Source of the DNA: Pilaira anomala
Lineage: Eukaryota; Mucoromycota; Mucoromycetes; Mucorales; Mucoraceae
Direction: 5' to 3'
Assembly: GCA_025716855.1 (NCBI GenBank)
Contig: JAIXMQ010000045.1
Location: forward strand, 1 to 64,000
DNA length: 64,000 bases
Shown here: positions 21,311 to 34,422 of the stretch, piece after piece
Position numbering within the stretch: position 1 is the stretch's first letter
How the letters are laid out: every line of letters begins with the position of its first letter
Translations under genes and position numbers: made by a program
The notes under the pieces: model-generated
The model's input: the letters and a program-made list of their open reading frames with translations, nothing else
Told to the model about the DNA's origin: nothing
Database searches by the model: none

Positions 21311-22881
21311 ATATTTATCTTTATATATCTCTTTTTACACAACAAAAAAGATAGTAAAATTGGAGTATTCACAAAAACAAATAAATACCCTTATTTTAGT
21401 TGATTTGATTGGCCGAAGCAAATTTTTCAAAAACAAAAAAAAAATCGAATTCACGATCCTAATTTTCTTCTTGTCAATGTGAAGTCCCTTTATACTAAAG
21501 ATTCTACTATATAATAGGATATTTAAATAATGCAAAATCAAAAGGCGCATCTTTCTATGTATTTAGATTTTGACTTTTATACGTAAAAAATATACTTGCC
21601 CTAACAAAAACTGTAATTTTGTTTTCTCCCAATAAATATTAATCTTTAGTATTATCTTACTATAATTTTTACATCATTGGAAAGAGCGTCAAATTCTACA
21701 CTTAACTTAACTAATAGTCTAAGGCCTAAAACCTTTTTAATGTAAAGATATATCCAGATTTCTAATTTTTGAAAAATCATCAAGGGGATACCCTTTACTT
21801 TTTTTTAAAAAAAAATCGAGCGGGGTTAAAAAACGAATTGCGTTTTAATTGGCTGGACGAGCTTATTACTACTGCATATATGGTAAATTTGGACCTTCTT
21901 TACGTTGTAGTACGTTTTCAATGTAGTTTATTGTATTTTTCAGTAAAATTGACCTGAAGCCCCTTAGCAAATTGGCTAAAAAGGTAAATAATAAACCATG
22001 TATAAGACACTAAAAATGATCTTCTATAAAACTAAGCACACATTTGAAGATAAATAACCCTAAAAAAGGGAAAAATTATTCTGAAAAACATTAAAAATTA
22101 TCAATACAATAATGAACAAGAAAGAGATGTAAAAGATGAGATACGTTCATTTTTAACAATTTTATTTTTAAGCTGCTGCAAACTCGATAAGGCGATAATC
22201 GGTAAAATACCAAGATGACCAAGTGGAGAAGAATTCCTAGCTTAATGTCACAAGCGATCACTTCTCAGATAAAGTAGGAAGATCTGCCAATGGCAAAAAA
22301 AAAAGAAATACTTTTAATGGAAAATCTTCTTCGAGTTTTGAAGCTAAAGGACAGCGAACATACTTTTTGAGAGGCACTTACAGATTAATTTAAACTTACA
22401 ACATCAAGTCTCCACGAAACAAGCAAAAGAAAGCAAGATTGTAAAGCATCCTCTGCTTCAAAATTGGCTGTCCTTGGCATACAATGCATAAAAGATAGAT
22501 TGATGACAAGCTTTGATCATAAACTTGAAAACTACGGAATTATAGAGTTAAGATCTTGCACAATTCCAACAGCATGAAATGAAAGATTTTATATGCTTAA
22601 AGTTTCGAAACTGCTCGTCTGTCTTGAAGTAAGCCAAATGAGATATTCTCTATTATATATCTTTGAATAAATACTAATTATTGACAAGAAAGTTTTCATT
22701 CTCCAATAAGCGACACAGGATACACTTTACCCCACATGAACCTTATTATTGGCTACCCGCCCTGGACGAAAATCTCTACCATCTTTTTTTTCTTCCCAGG
22801 TGCTACAACATCTTAATAGTTCTTTAAAAATCAATTAGTTGTTTCTTTTTTCTATTTTATCATCAACTTTTCTTTTCTCGT

Positions 22882-22919
<38 letters not shown>

Positions 22920-23651
22920 GTGGTGATAATGTTCCTGGAATACATGTATATAAATATTTGAGAGACAATAGAAGCTCCCTGCATGACGAATGATGAATCA
23001 AATTACGTCTTTATTATGAAACTCTGCATGTAAATTTTAAACAAGAAAAAAAAAAAAAAAACAAATTAGCTATAAAAACTCCCAGTTTTACAATATGGAA
23101 GAGGATTTACCCTGGTGTATATAAAACTTTAAAAATATTGGGTTGAAAATAAATCCAGCTCATTCCGAGTTTGAAATTGGTAAAAAACCAAGAAGAATCG
23201 GGGAAATAAGAGCAAAAAAAAATGAAATTAAAATGAAAGGATGATTGAAAAAACGTTTCCGAGGGTTTTTTAAAACAAAAAAAAAGATAAATTTCAGTAA
23301 CCAATTATAACTATTTTCAGGGACGTCACTATGGTAACCTTCATTAAAAAAAAATAGAAGAAACAAACATTATTCAACATAACAGGTAATAAAGGTAGTT
23401 TGTTGTACGGAGGGACCGTTAAAAACCGGGAGATTTACCCGTAATTGAGCGAGAAAGGTTAAGCCGGTTGGTATACGTCACAAAAAAACAATTTTTTCTT
23501 TTTTTTGTTACACCTAGATTCATATATAATTTTCCAAATCTTTTTACCCCACATCAAAACAAATACACCCCTTTCTTCTTTTTTTTTTCTTTTTTTTTTT
23601 TTTTTTTTTTTTTTCTTCTTCTTCTTCTTCTTCCCGTAGTAAAAAAAAAAA
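21311..23651. other. Gene-poor region with a dispersed repeat
   Basis: About 2.3 kb without a supportable gene. It contains one copy of a roughly 440-bp repeat (listed separately), A and T runs of up to about 35 nt near 22886-22917, and a T/CTT-rich tract (23571-23633) just upstream of the KGD1 start. Short open frames in 22.2-22.8 kb did not resemble any family I know. Confidence 0.5.
21425..21860 (+). repeat. Dispersed AT-rich repeat, copy A (MITE-like)
   Basis: Aligns by eye over its full length with 45320-45740 on the same strand. Shared blocks include aaaaaatatacttgc, ttaatgtMaagatatatcca, gatttctRatttttgaaaaa and ttttaattggct at the right end. No protein is encoded. Copy A ends in ttttaattggct at 21843-21854. 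Confidence 0.65.
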
Positions 23652-26600
23652 ATGTATCGTTTATCTTCACTTAGCAGAGTGTCTAGTGCACTTAGACCTG
23701 CTGTTAAGTCTGCTCACAGTATCGCACGTCAATCCGTTATTCGTTCTACTGTTGCACCTTTCCATACCACACGTACACGTTTCGCTGCACCTGAAGCAAA
23801 CGATGGTTTCTTACACGGAAACTCTGCCAACTATATTGAAGAAATGTACGAAGCTTGGTTAAAGGAACCTAGCTCAGTTCATTTATCTTGGCAAGTATAT
23901 TTCAAAAACATGGCAAACGGTGCTTCTCCTAGCCAAGCCTATACACCTCCTCCTACCTTGGTTCCTTCAGCCAGTGCTCGTTTACCCGTCTTACCTGGTG
24001 ATGGTTTTTCTGGTGCTGTCGGCTCCTCTGATGTCATTGACCATATGAAGATTCAACTTTTATCTAGAGCTTATCAAGTCCGTGGTCATCATATTGCCAA
24101 CTTGGATCCTCTCGGTATTCAACATGCTGATTTAAATTCTTCTACTCCCCCAGAATTAGCTTATACCTATTATGGTTTCAAGGAATCTGATCTTGATCGT
24201 ACTTTCACTATTGGTCCTGGTATCTTACCCGCTTTCACAAAGACTGGTGCTACTCTTACTCTTCGTGAAATCATTGATCATTTGAAGAAGATTTACTGTA
24301 AGTATTATATTAATTTTTTTTTCCTATTGTCCTGGGGTGAAAAAAAAAAAGAGACGGGGTCTTAATCTTAAAAAAAAATAATAATATCTAAACTGTTTAT
24401 TCTTACTAATAAATAGGCGGTTCTATTGGTGTCGAATATATTCACATTCCTGATCGTGCTCAATGTGATTGGATTCGTGAACGTATTGAAACTCCCGAAC
24501 CTTACAAATATTCTGTCGAGGAAAAGCGTGTCATTTTAGATCGTTTAACTTGGTCTGATAGTTTCGAACGTTTCGTTGCCTCAAAGTACCCCTCTGAGAA
24601 GCGTTTCGGTCTTGAAGGTGGTGAGACTTTAATTCCCGGTATGAAAGCCATGGTAAGTTAGTTTTTTTTTTGTTAGAGAGTTTTTTTTTTTCTTCATGTG
24701 TATGCGTGTAACAAAAGAGAGAACGTAAAAAAAAAAAAGGTGACTAACGAAAACGTTACACTTTATAGATCGATCGTTCCGTTGATCTCGGTGTTGAATC
24801 CATTGTTATTGGTATGCCTCATCGTGGTCGTCTTAACGTCCTTTCCAATGTTGTTCGTAAGCCCGCAGAATCCATTTTCTGTGAATTCAGTGGTGCTATT
24901 GCTCCCTCAGAGGAAGGTTCTGGTGATGTCAAGTACCATCTTGGTATGAACTACGTCCGTCCTACTCCCTCTGGTAAGCGTGTTCACCTTTCTTTGGTTG
25001 CTAACCCCTCTCATTTGGAAGCTGTTGACCCCGTTGTACTCGGTAAGACTCACGCTCTTCAATTCTACGGTAAGGATACCAAGGGTGACCACTCTATGGC
25101 TGTCTTGATTCACGGTGATGCTGCTTTCGCTGGTCAAGGTGTTGTTTATGAAACCATGGGTTTCCATGATCTTCCTTCTTACTCTACTGGTGGTACCATT
25201 CACGTTGTTGTTAACAACCAAATTGGTTTCACTACCGATCCTCGTTCTGGTCGTTCCACTCCTTACTGTACTGATATTGCCAAGTCCATTAACGCCCCTA
25301 TTTTCCATGTCAATGGTGATGATGCTGAAGCTGTTACCTATGTCATGCAATTGGCTGCTGACTGGCGTCAAACCTTCCACAAGGATGTTGTTATTGATTT
25401 AGTCTGTTACCGTAAGCATGGTCACAACGAAACCGATCAACCTATGTTCACTCAACCTCGTATGTACGAAGCTATTGCCAAGCAAGAACCCGTTGCTCAA
25501 AAGTACGAAACTCAATTAAAGCAAGAAGGTTCTCTTACCGATGCTGATATTAAGGATAACAAGAAGCGTGTCTGGGATATTTTGGAAGAAAGTTATACTC
25601 GTAGTAAGGACTATAAGCCTGCTTCCTCTGAATGGCAATCTAGTTCTTGGCCTGGATTCAAGTCCCCTAAGGAATTAGCCGAGGAGAACTTACCTCATTA
25701 CCCCACTGGTGTTTCTGCAGATGTTCTTCAAACTGTCGGTAAGGCCATGACCACTCTCCCTCACAACTTCAACGTTCATCGTAACTTGAAGCGTATTCTT
25801 CAAAACCGTGAAAAGTCTTTAGATCAAGGTAAGGATATTGATTGGTCTACTGCTGAAGCTTTAGCTTGGGGTTCTCTCCTTGCTGAAGGTAAGCACATTC
25901 GTGTCTCCGGTCAAGATGTTGAACGTGGTACTTTCTCTCAACGTCACGCTGTTCTCCACGATCAAAAGGATGGTAGCAAGCACACTCTTTTGAACCACAT
26001 TAGCCCTGAACAAGGTGTTCTCTCTATCTCCAACTCTTCTTTATCTGAGTATGGTGTTCTTGGTTTCGAATTAGGTTACTCTCTTGTTAACCCTGATTCT
26101 CTTGTCATGTGGGAAGCTCAATTCGGTGATTTCGCCAACACTGCTCAAGTTATTGTAGATCAATTCTTAGCCTCTGGTGAACAAAAATGGCTTCAACGTA
26201 CTGGTTTAGTCATGTCTCTTCCTCACGGTTATGATGGTCAAGGTCCTGAACATTCTTCTTCCAGAATTGAACGTTACCTTCAAATGTGTGATGATAACCC
26301 AGATGTTTACCCCTCTGCTGAAAAGTTAGCCAGACAACATCAAGATTGTAACATGCAAGTTGTTTATGCTTCTACTCCTGCTCAATACTTCCACGTCTTG
26401 CGTCGTCAAATCTGTCGTCAATTCCGTAAGCCTTTGATCATGCCTTTCTCCAAGTCTTTGCTTCGTCATCCTCTTGTCAAGTCTAACTTGGATGAATTGA
26501 TCGGTGATACTCATTTCCAACTTTACTTGCCTGAAGAACACCCTGAACATTTAGTTGAACCTGAAAAGATCACAAAGCACATTATGTGTACTGGTCAAGT

Positions 26601-26985
26601 TTACTATGCTCTCTTAAAGGCTCGTGATCAAAACAAGATGAATGATATCGCCATCTCTCGTATTGAACAATTGAACCCCTTCCCCTATGAGCAAGTCAAG
26701 GAACACGCTGATAAGTACCCTAACGCTGAGATCATCTGGTGTCAAGAAGAACCTTTGAATATGGGTGTCTGGCAACACGTCCAACCTCGTATCACTACTT
26801 CTTTATCTCAAACTGAACACCATGCTGGTAAGACTCCTCGTTATGCTGGTCGTGCTCCTTCTGCTTCCGTTGCTACTGGTAACAAGAAGAAGCATTACCA
26901 AGAAGAGTATGGTCTCTTAAGTAAGGCCTTGATCGGTGATTCTATTCAACCCAAGGAAGTTACTCAAGGTGTCCCCGTTTGGTAA
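23652..26985 (+). CDS. KGD1: 2-oxoglutarate dehydrogenase E1 component, mitochondrial
   Basis: Thiamine-diphosphate-dependent E1 subunit of the TCA-cycle complex that converts 2-oxoglutarate to succinyl-CoA in the matrix. Three exons (23652-24297, 24417-24652, 24769-26985) give 1032 residues. The first 40 or so are Arg/Ser-rich without acids, a typical import presequence. [21 protein letters not shown] is the start of the conserved N-terminal domain. [29 protein letters not shown] and [15 protein letters not shown] are E1 signatures, and GDDAEAV lies in the ThDP/Mg region. [15 protein letters not shown] and the C-terminal [11 protein letters not shown] match the transketolase-like half. Codon use is strongly biased to C- and T-ending forms and GGT, CGT and AAG, a mark of high expression. 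A long pyrimidine tract precedes the ATG. Confidence 0.97.
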
Positions 26986-29175
26986 ACAAAAAAAAAACTA
27001 TTTTTTTTTTTCCTTCTAGATCTTTTTTGTCACTCTCTCTATCTCTCTCACTCTCTATTTCACATTTTTCATAATTATTTTCACATTTTAAAAATAAACT
27101 GTATATCAAAAAAAAAAAGGGGGACATTAATCACGCGTTTAATTGATATTGAACTTCTTTATTTCTTCTTCCCACGTCACAAAAACAGGTTTAATTATCC
27201 TTTGAATAAAACAAAAAATGATAAATAATTGCAGTAACAGTTCAAGTCGAAATAAGCATGAACTCCTACTACCATACAATGTCTTAGTCTAACATTTATA
27301 ATGATTTAGTTTACAGTTTGTCCACTCTTTTTTTTTTTTTTAGGTACATGAAATGAACTGCAGCTATGTTTTTAAGATCTCTACATTTCTTTATGTCACA
27401 ACTGTCATTAACTTCACAATGGTGTCGTCCCTCCTGAACACAAAAGACTACGTATCTTTGCATGGATTTTAGATTTTTAATATCAGTTTCTGGGTTTCTT
27501 TTATTTAGAATCATATTGTTGTTGTCAGAAAATTTGGTGTAACTGTCTGTGCTGGTGTTGTTATGGCTACTGTTGTTGCTTTTAGTGTTGGAATCAACAC
27601 TTTACCTCTCAAATTCTATCGTTATATATCGAAGAATCAAATTCAAAAATTTCTTCTCAAGAAGAGACACAAGAAAAAGAACGCGTACAATTGAGTGAGT
27701 TTGGGTTGTAACTACATATTAGAAAATCGATTTGTCTAACTTTTGTTTTACTACTTATATATAGACTCTTTGGCTCAGGTTGTGCAGTTCATAAACGAGG
27801 TGTTTGTTCCTTTCAATCCACATAATCATGCTGTCTATACTCCCGAACAAATATCAACAAAAGATATACTTATTTCGTATTGTATCTGGTTATATACAGA
27901 TTATTTCGATGACAAGAATATCAAAAGTTTTACAACTTGGTGTAGTAAAAAAAAAACTACTTTTTTTTTTCAGAGCATGGTTACTAGCATGATCATTTAT
28001 TTTTTTTGCTTATCGAAATTTGACAATTACGGGAATACAGCATATGAATGAATTGGCAGCGCACTTTTTTTTTTTTTTTTTTTGGAGCAATTAGTTTTTT
28101 AAGTAGAGACGAATCACCACCTCAGTCGACACAAGCACTAGACAAATTTACATAAACTGCTTTAAAAAAAAATCGAATTTTCGATCCATAAAGACGATTA
28201 ACTTATTTTGAAAAGCTGAGCAATTTCTTCTGCTAGTCCAATTTAGTCTCAACCATACGAGTAAGCTTTCTAAATAAAATAAAAAAAGGGGATGAAAGTT
28301 TTCAAAGTATGGGTAAAATGTAAGTATAGAAGGATGTATAATAACAGGTATGTATGACGGTTTAGGTTCTTTTTTTTTTTTTTTTTTTGTCATTAACTCC
28401 TGTAAATTACGGGATTGAAAGATAGACAAGAAACAAGTGGATGGTGTGTTGTAATTTTTTGTGATCATTTTTGATCTAGTTTTTTTTTTAGATAAAAAAA
28501 AAGACGGAACATTTTTTTTTTTTTTTAACACGGTCTAGTTTGTATACAGGAATCGTATCATGACCTAGATCAAATCGTTGATTTACAAATCAAAATTTTG
28601 CTTAATGCACAATAAAAAGCAAATGAATCCCTATTGCTTTGTGTACCCGGATCATGTGTAAGGGAAACTTATTGTGTAGCACAACAGTTGCTAAGCGTAA
28701 GATTTACCTTATAATAGAGAAAAAGGTGTTTTATTTATATACAAATTGTTTTTAACCTACCTTTTTTTTTGCAGTGAAAAAAAAAAAAAAAGAAGAGTAG
28801 ATTACTTTTATAGTCTATCGATTTTTACAAATGATAAAACCCAATTGTATCAAACAAAAAAAAAAAGGAAACAACTTTAAAGAGAGATCTTACACAAAAT
28901 AGTTTATTTGGATTGAGGTAGTACATAAGTAATTATTCTTATTTTTCTTTATTATAACATGATAAAAATGATAAACAAAATCGTAAAATAATCTCCCATA
29001 GGTTTGTTGTTTGTATCAGTGGTGTGACGCAAATCATGAAAAAAATGGTCCCTTTTTTTTTTTTGTAAGTATTAAGGCTGTATTTCCAACTGGACTTTTT
29101 TTTTTATATTTCCTTTTTTTTTTCTTTTCTTCTTCTTTTTATTCTACTTTTTTTTTTAAAAAAAAAACATTTATA
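26986..29175. other. Intergenic region with an unidentified coding relic
   Basis: About 2.2 kb between KGD1 and the EF-hand gene. It holds KGD1 3' sequence with CT repeats, the relic described separately (27584-28020), several T and A runs, and otherwise no supported gene. Confidence 0.45.
27584..28020 (+). pseudogene. Unidentified coding relic, possibly two exons
   Basis: An acceptor-like tttag before 27584 opens a frame reading ESNSKISSQEETQEKE up to a gtgagt donor near 27696. An acceptor near 27765 continues it as SLAQVVQFINEVFVPF and then NHAVYTPEQIST, running on to about 27945. There it meets an A run followed by a T run and loses protein character. The sequence looks like real, folded protein, but I recognise no family. 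There is no good start or end, so it is either a decayed gene or an exon pair of a gene I could not complete. Confidence 0.3.
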
Positions 29176-29974
29176 ATGGCAAGTATGATAAGTCTGTTTT
29201 TTTAAAAAAAAAAAAAAGATTGAATCGAAATTAATCAACATGTTTATATATAGTCTGGATCCGCACTCACTGAAGCCGAAATCACCCACTTGAAGGGCAA
29301 GTTTGATACTATGACCGGTGGAAATGGTATGACTGCCGCTGATTTGAGAGAAATTTACAAGGTCGCTCAAGTCCAAGTGACTGATGCTGAAATCAATGCC
29401 CAGGTAAATAAACGTTTTGATCTATTTAAAATTGTTGATTCTAAATCTAAACATCATTTTAGATTCAAGCTGCTGATCGATCTGGTACTGGATCCGTTAC
29501 CTTTACTGACTTTTTGGATGTTATGAACAAGGTAATATATATATATATATATAATACCTTTAACTTTTTTATTTATTTAAATATTCCTCTTGTTAGCAAT
29601 GTGATGTAGATGCTGAAGAAGGCGTCACTAAAGTTTTCAACTTGCTTGATACTGATAATGATGGACAACTCAATGCTGAAGACTTGAAGCGTGGAATCGC
29701 TTTATTTGGTAAGTTATCATGTGTCCATCTTTTTTTTTATTTATTTGGTTTCATCTAATTTCTTTTATATAATTATCCAGGTAACTCTGTTACTGCAGCT
29801 GATGTTGAAGAGATGGTTGAATCCGCCGATGTTGATGGTGATGGTTTAATCAACTATGAAGAGTTTTTGAAAGTGATGGTAAGTTGTAGCTAATTCGTTG
29901 TAATGTTTCACACTTATTTAATCAATCATTCTATATAGACTCCCTGTAAGGTCAAAGGTCAATTCACTTTCTAA
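29176..29974 (+). CDS. Four-EF-hand calmodulin-like / myosin-light-chain-like protein
   Basis: Six exons give 155 residues: 29176-29178, 29254-29403, 29463-29531, 29597-29708, 29781-29878 and 29939-29974. EF-hand 1 is degenerate ([10 protein letters not shown]) and EF-hand 2 is weak ([12 protein letters not shown]). EF-hands 3 and 4 have good loops ([24 protein letters not shown]), so calcium binding is expected mainly in the C-terminal lobe. This suggests a calmodulin-like or light-chain protein rather than true calmodulin. The first exon appears to be the ATG alone, followed by GCAAGT, the textbook donor of GC-AG introns. With an ordinary GT donor the frame of exon 2 cannot be reached from this ATG. 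If the true start lies elsewhere, only the first residue changes. Confidence 0.85.
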
Positions 29975-30186
29975 GTCATTGATAAATGAAAAAAAAAAAG
30001 GAACTACCACTTGATACTTAATAACATAATATATAACCAAGATAAAAAAAAAATAAAGAGAATGATAAGATAATAATAGTCTCTTTCTTAAATGAATAAA
30101 AGAACAAAAATATATATAATTTTTTGTTTTATCAATTATGTTATGCACATTGACTTATCAACTTTATTTTTATTTTTTTTTTTACT

Positions 30187-32203
30187 TTAAAGTTGAGGAC
30201 CAGCATTACAAGTTTCGGGACTAGCTTCATCAGCAAAAGTCTTGAAGTTATCAACAAACATTTCAGCAACATTTTGGAGAGAACTAGTAAAGTCTTCTGG
30301 GTTTCCTTGCCAAGCCTTCTTGGGATGAAGGATTTCATCTGGGACACCTTCAACTGAGGTAGGAATAGACAATCCAAAGATTTCATACGTTTCGAATTCA
30401 CCTTGAGAAAGTGTACCTTTATGGATAGCATCCAAGATAGCACGAGTGTATTTTAATGGACAACGTTTACCTCCATTCTTGGCTGAGTTACCTACCCAAC
30501 CTGTATTGATTAACCAAGCATCGGCTGCATGAGCGCTCATCTTTTCCGCCAACATGGTTGCATACTTTTGAGGATGTAATACCAAGAAAGGTGCTCCAAA
30601 GCATGCACTAAACGTAGGTGTAGGTTCTACAATACCATCTTCTGTACCGGCTACTTTGGTAGTATAACCTGAAATGAAGTGGTACATCACTTGACTTGGT
30701 GTTAATTTCGAGACAGGGGGGATGACTCCAAATGCGTCGCAAGTTAATAAAATAATATTTTTGGGGTGTCCACCCATACAAGGAATTTTTGCATTTGGAA
30801 TATAATCTATAGATGTCATCTTTTTTTTTTAGTTTTTATATATATATATATATGCATATGTATACATTACCAATAGGATAAGCACATCTTGTGTTTTCAG
30901 TTAAAAAGTCATCTGCATAGTCTACGTCACGAGTATCTTCATTCAATACAACATTTTCCAGAACTGAACCAAATCGAATAGCATTATAGATTTCAGGTTC
31001 TTTATCAGCAGATAAATCAATACATTTAGCATAACATCCACCTTCAATATTAAAGATGCCTGTATCACTCCAACAGTGTTCGTCGTCTCCGATTAAACGA
31101 CGTTTAGGATCCGCACTCAATGTGGTTTTACCAGTTCCTTTTTAAATAATTTTATTAAAATTCCCACGCGTAAAAATACTATTTGTTTTCTTACCTGAAA
31201 GTCCAAAGAAGAGTGAAACGTCTCCGTCAGGTCCTTCATTGGCTGATGAATGAAGTGAAAGTACACCTGCTTTAGGCATTAAATAATGCATTACAGTGAA
31301 GACCTAAAAAAAAAAAAAATTCGTAACATTATTATTTCATACATATATATAAAAAAAAAAAAAAAAAAATCTTAAACTTACACCCTTTTTCATTTCACCA
31401 GCATATTCAGAGCCAAGAATTACCATCTCATGTCGCTTGAAATTGACCGAGATAGATGTAGTGGAAGTCATACCAGTCGTATAACGATTAGCAGGGAATT
31501 CACCCGCATTAAAAATAGTAAAGTCGGGCGTACCGAAATCCTCAAGTTCTTGTTCGGTAGGACGAATCAACATATTACGCATAAACAAGATATGATAGGC
31601 TCTTGAAGCAATCACTCTAATCTTTTTACGATACTTTGGATCCCAACCAGCGTAACCGTCAAACACATAAAGACGAGGATGCGTATTAAGGTAATCAATG
31701 GCACGCTCACGATTAATCAAGAAAACGCGTTCATCCATTTTGGTATTGACAGGTCCCCACTAGTGAATTAAAATAATGAGATAAATCAACTTTATGTTTT
31801 AATTATTATTATTATTACACTTACCCAAATATCTTTTCGGGTTTCTTCTTCTTCTACAATACGCTTATCATTTGGACTTCGACCCGTCTTTTTACCAGAG
31901 TAAGAACATAAAGCACCAGAAGATGAAATCACTGTACCTTCTTCATGAGTCAATGCTTCTTCATAAAGAACAGCAACAGATGGATTATGTTTAATAGTGA
32001 CCTAGATACAAAGATAAATTTATCAATTGATTTTTTTTTTTTTTTTACTCACACTCACACATCGTAATCAAAATGCTTACCTTATCAAAATCAATACCAG
32101 CCATATTATGAAGATCTTCTTCTACTTTAGTATGAACTCCAGGTGAGCCAGGTCGAGAAGATCCAGGTCTACCAGGTGAAGCAGGACGATAACCAGCAGT
32201 CAT
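30187..32203 (-). CDS. PCK1: Phosphoenolpyruvate carboxykinase (ATP)
   Basis: Gluconeogenic enzyme that converts oxaloacetate and ATP to PEP, CO2 and ADP in the cytosol. Six exons (32203-32081, 32001-31825, 31759-31382, 31303-31195, 31137-30871, 30806-30187) give 557 residues, the usual length. Visible motifs are TGRSPNDKR, the Arg-substrate region [11 protein letters not shown], the kinase-1a P-loop [13 protein letters not shown], and the metal-binding [17 protein letters not shown] lies further on. Intron 4 cuts the first Gly codon of GTGKT. The N-terminus is an unusual Pro/Gly/Ser/Arg-rich leader ([12 protein letters not shown]), probably disordered and possibly regulatory. In fungi this gene is usually glucose-repressed, but I see no proven site. 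A (TA)n run lies in intron 5. Confidence 0.97.
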
Positions 32204-32906
32204 TTTATTTTATTATTATTCTAAACAAGAAAAAGATAAAAAAAAAAAATTTGTTGAAACAAAAACCCTTTTTATAATAAACAAGTTTTTAGCGTTTTTT
32301 TTTTATTTTTCATTTTGATAATACACGTGATTGTGTTTATATATATGCGTGTAAACTAATATATTCGCTCACCTCTCCCTTTAGATTAAACTTGTTAAGG
32401 GGTGGAAGTATAAATGCGTATAAGGTAAACAAAACAACAAACAAATAAAAAGCAATTTTTTTTTTCTTTTAATAGAGAGAAAAAGTATTAAGTGAAAAAA
32501 AAAAAAAAAAAAAAAAAAATAGAAAGTGTTTTAGAATAAATATAAATGTTATGTATAAAAAAAAAAATTAATAAAATGAAAAATGGAGAATGGTTCATAA
32601 AAAAAAAAGAGAAGAAGAGATGAAAAAACGGCTTAAAAAAAAAATGCTGCAGGTATGTTTGATGAAAAAGAAGAAAAAAGGGTATTTTTTTTTTTTTTGA
32701 AAGACAAATGTGTGTATGTGTGTTTTTTTTGTGCTTTTTTTTTTTTGTTTAGGTGAGTTTTTTTGATGAATTGTGTGTTCTTTTTTTTTTTAAAAAAAAA
32801 AGAGAGAAGATAGGCGAGAGAGAAGAAGATTGTTTTTCATAAACATATAAATAAAAGTAATAAAATAAAAGTAATAATAATAATAAAAAAAATAAAATAA
32901 AAAAAA
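32204..32906. other. Spacer with homopolymer runs
   Basis: The PCK1 upstream region and APSES-gene 3' region. It has A runs of up to about 27 nt (near 32493-32519), a T11A10 palindrome at 32781-32801 and T runs near 32681-32698. No gene is seen. Confidence 0.45.
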
Positions 32907-33811
32907 CTACCATGGATGTCTGTTATTAAGATCTGTAGTCGAATTATCTAATTCAGTACTAGTACGATCAACAATATCATCTTGCTTATGAAAATCAGAA
33001 GATTGTCGATAGGATTGTAAAGTAGACATAATACTAGGTGTATAAACCTTTCCTGGTGACATATAAGGATGATGACGAGGACTAGACACTCGACTACTAG
33101 ACATAATTAAACTTTGTCTACGTTCAGCCGTCGTTGTACTATTGCCTGATGTAATGGAGGATGTAGAGTCATATTCTCCACTTGCACGCGAAGGTGGTAA
33201 ATGGAATGCAGAAGACGATTTTCCTAATGTAATATATAAGTTTATATATATATATATAATAATAATAAAATGATTGCGTTCGTACCTGCTTCTGATGATG
33301 TAGGGGATGAAAGAGAATTTGTACCTGGTAAGATTGATTTATTATTATGACCTATTAAATCTGTTAAGAACTTGTTGTATTGTTTATATCTTGCAGCACT
33401 TACCATAGTAGGAAGGTGTTTCGGTACTTTCTGGTTTAATCTCTCTTGATGGTCCTTCATCAAGTAATTCTTCTGTAAAGTACATACGACTATTATTACT
33501 TGAAGATCTTTGTTGTTGATGATGATGATGATGATGTTCTTGTTGTTCTTGTTGTTGGGCTGGATAAACAGAATAAGAAGAAGAAGATGCCGCATGAGCT
33601 AATCCACCAGTGCTAGGTGCGTTGGTTCCATATCCTACAAGTCCACCAACAGAGGGTCTACTATTATAGTCTACTTGAGATGATAATATAAACATATCAT
33701 CATTGTTTGAATGAATAGGATGATTCATCATTGAACCATGAAATCCTGCATTTCGATAACCTTAAAAGAAGGGGGAGGAGAAGAGAAGAAGGAAATAAAT
33801 TAGGGATAATC

Positions 33812-33850
<39 letters not shown>

Positions 33851-34386
33851 CTTACTTGTATTCTCATTTGTAGTATTAGAAGTAGTATTAGTTGTAGTAT
33901 TAGTAGTATTAGCAGTAGATGTTGTATGACGATCCCAAGTAGTAGAAGGACTATTATAAGTAGTATTATTACCAGTTGAATTAAAATGTTGTTGACTTCT
34001 AAATCCAGTATTTAAACTATTCATTCTACTAGAGGCCATGGGGTTGTGTAAGGCAGTTGCATAAAGAAATACACTTGGATCATCTACAAACAAGGGATAA
34101 AGTATTTCCTGAATTTTATATTGAGCAGCTAATAATTTGGCTCGAGCAAAAGTAATCCTATATATATTTTTTTTTTTATGTAAGAAAAAGGATAATGATA
34201 ATATATATATATATTGATTATTTACCAGACGCCTTTCAAATGCATTGCGCCAACTTTAACTACCACACGACCTTTTTCATTTTTCAAAATACCATCACGT
34301 TTACCACGAGACATCCCAGCTACATTTAATAGTTTGGTACCATTAATCATATCATTATCTATATACAAATTACAATTAATAAAAGG

Positions 34387-34422
<36 letters not shown>

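Noticed and set aside
24907..25402. Antisense and alternative-frame open reading frames inside KGD1
   Set aside because: Explained by the strong codon bias of KGD1, which keeps other frames open.
27311..27514. 67-residue frame on the minus strand downstream of KGD1
   Set aside because: No family resemblance, no splice support and ordinary AT-rich codon content.
28160..28190. Short match (aaaaaaaatcgaattttcgatcc) to the start of the dispersed repeat
   Set aside because: Only about 22 bp, mostly A run; not enough to call a third copy.
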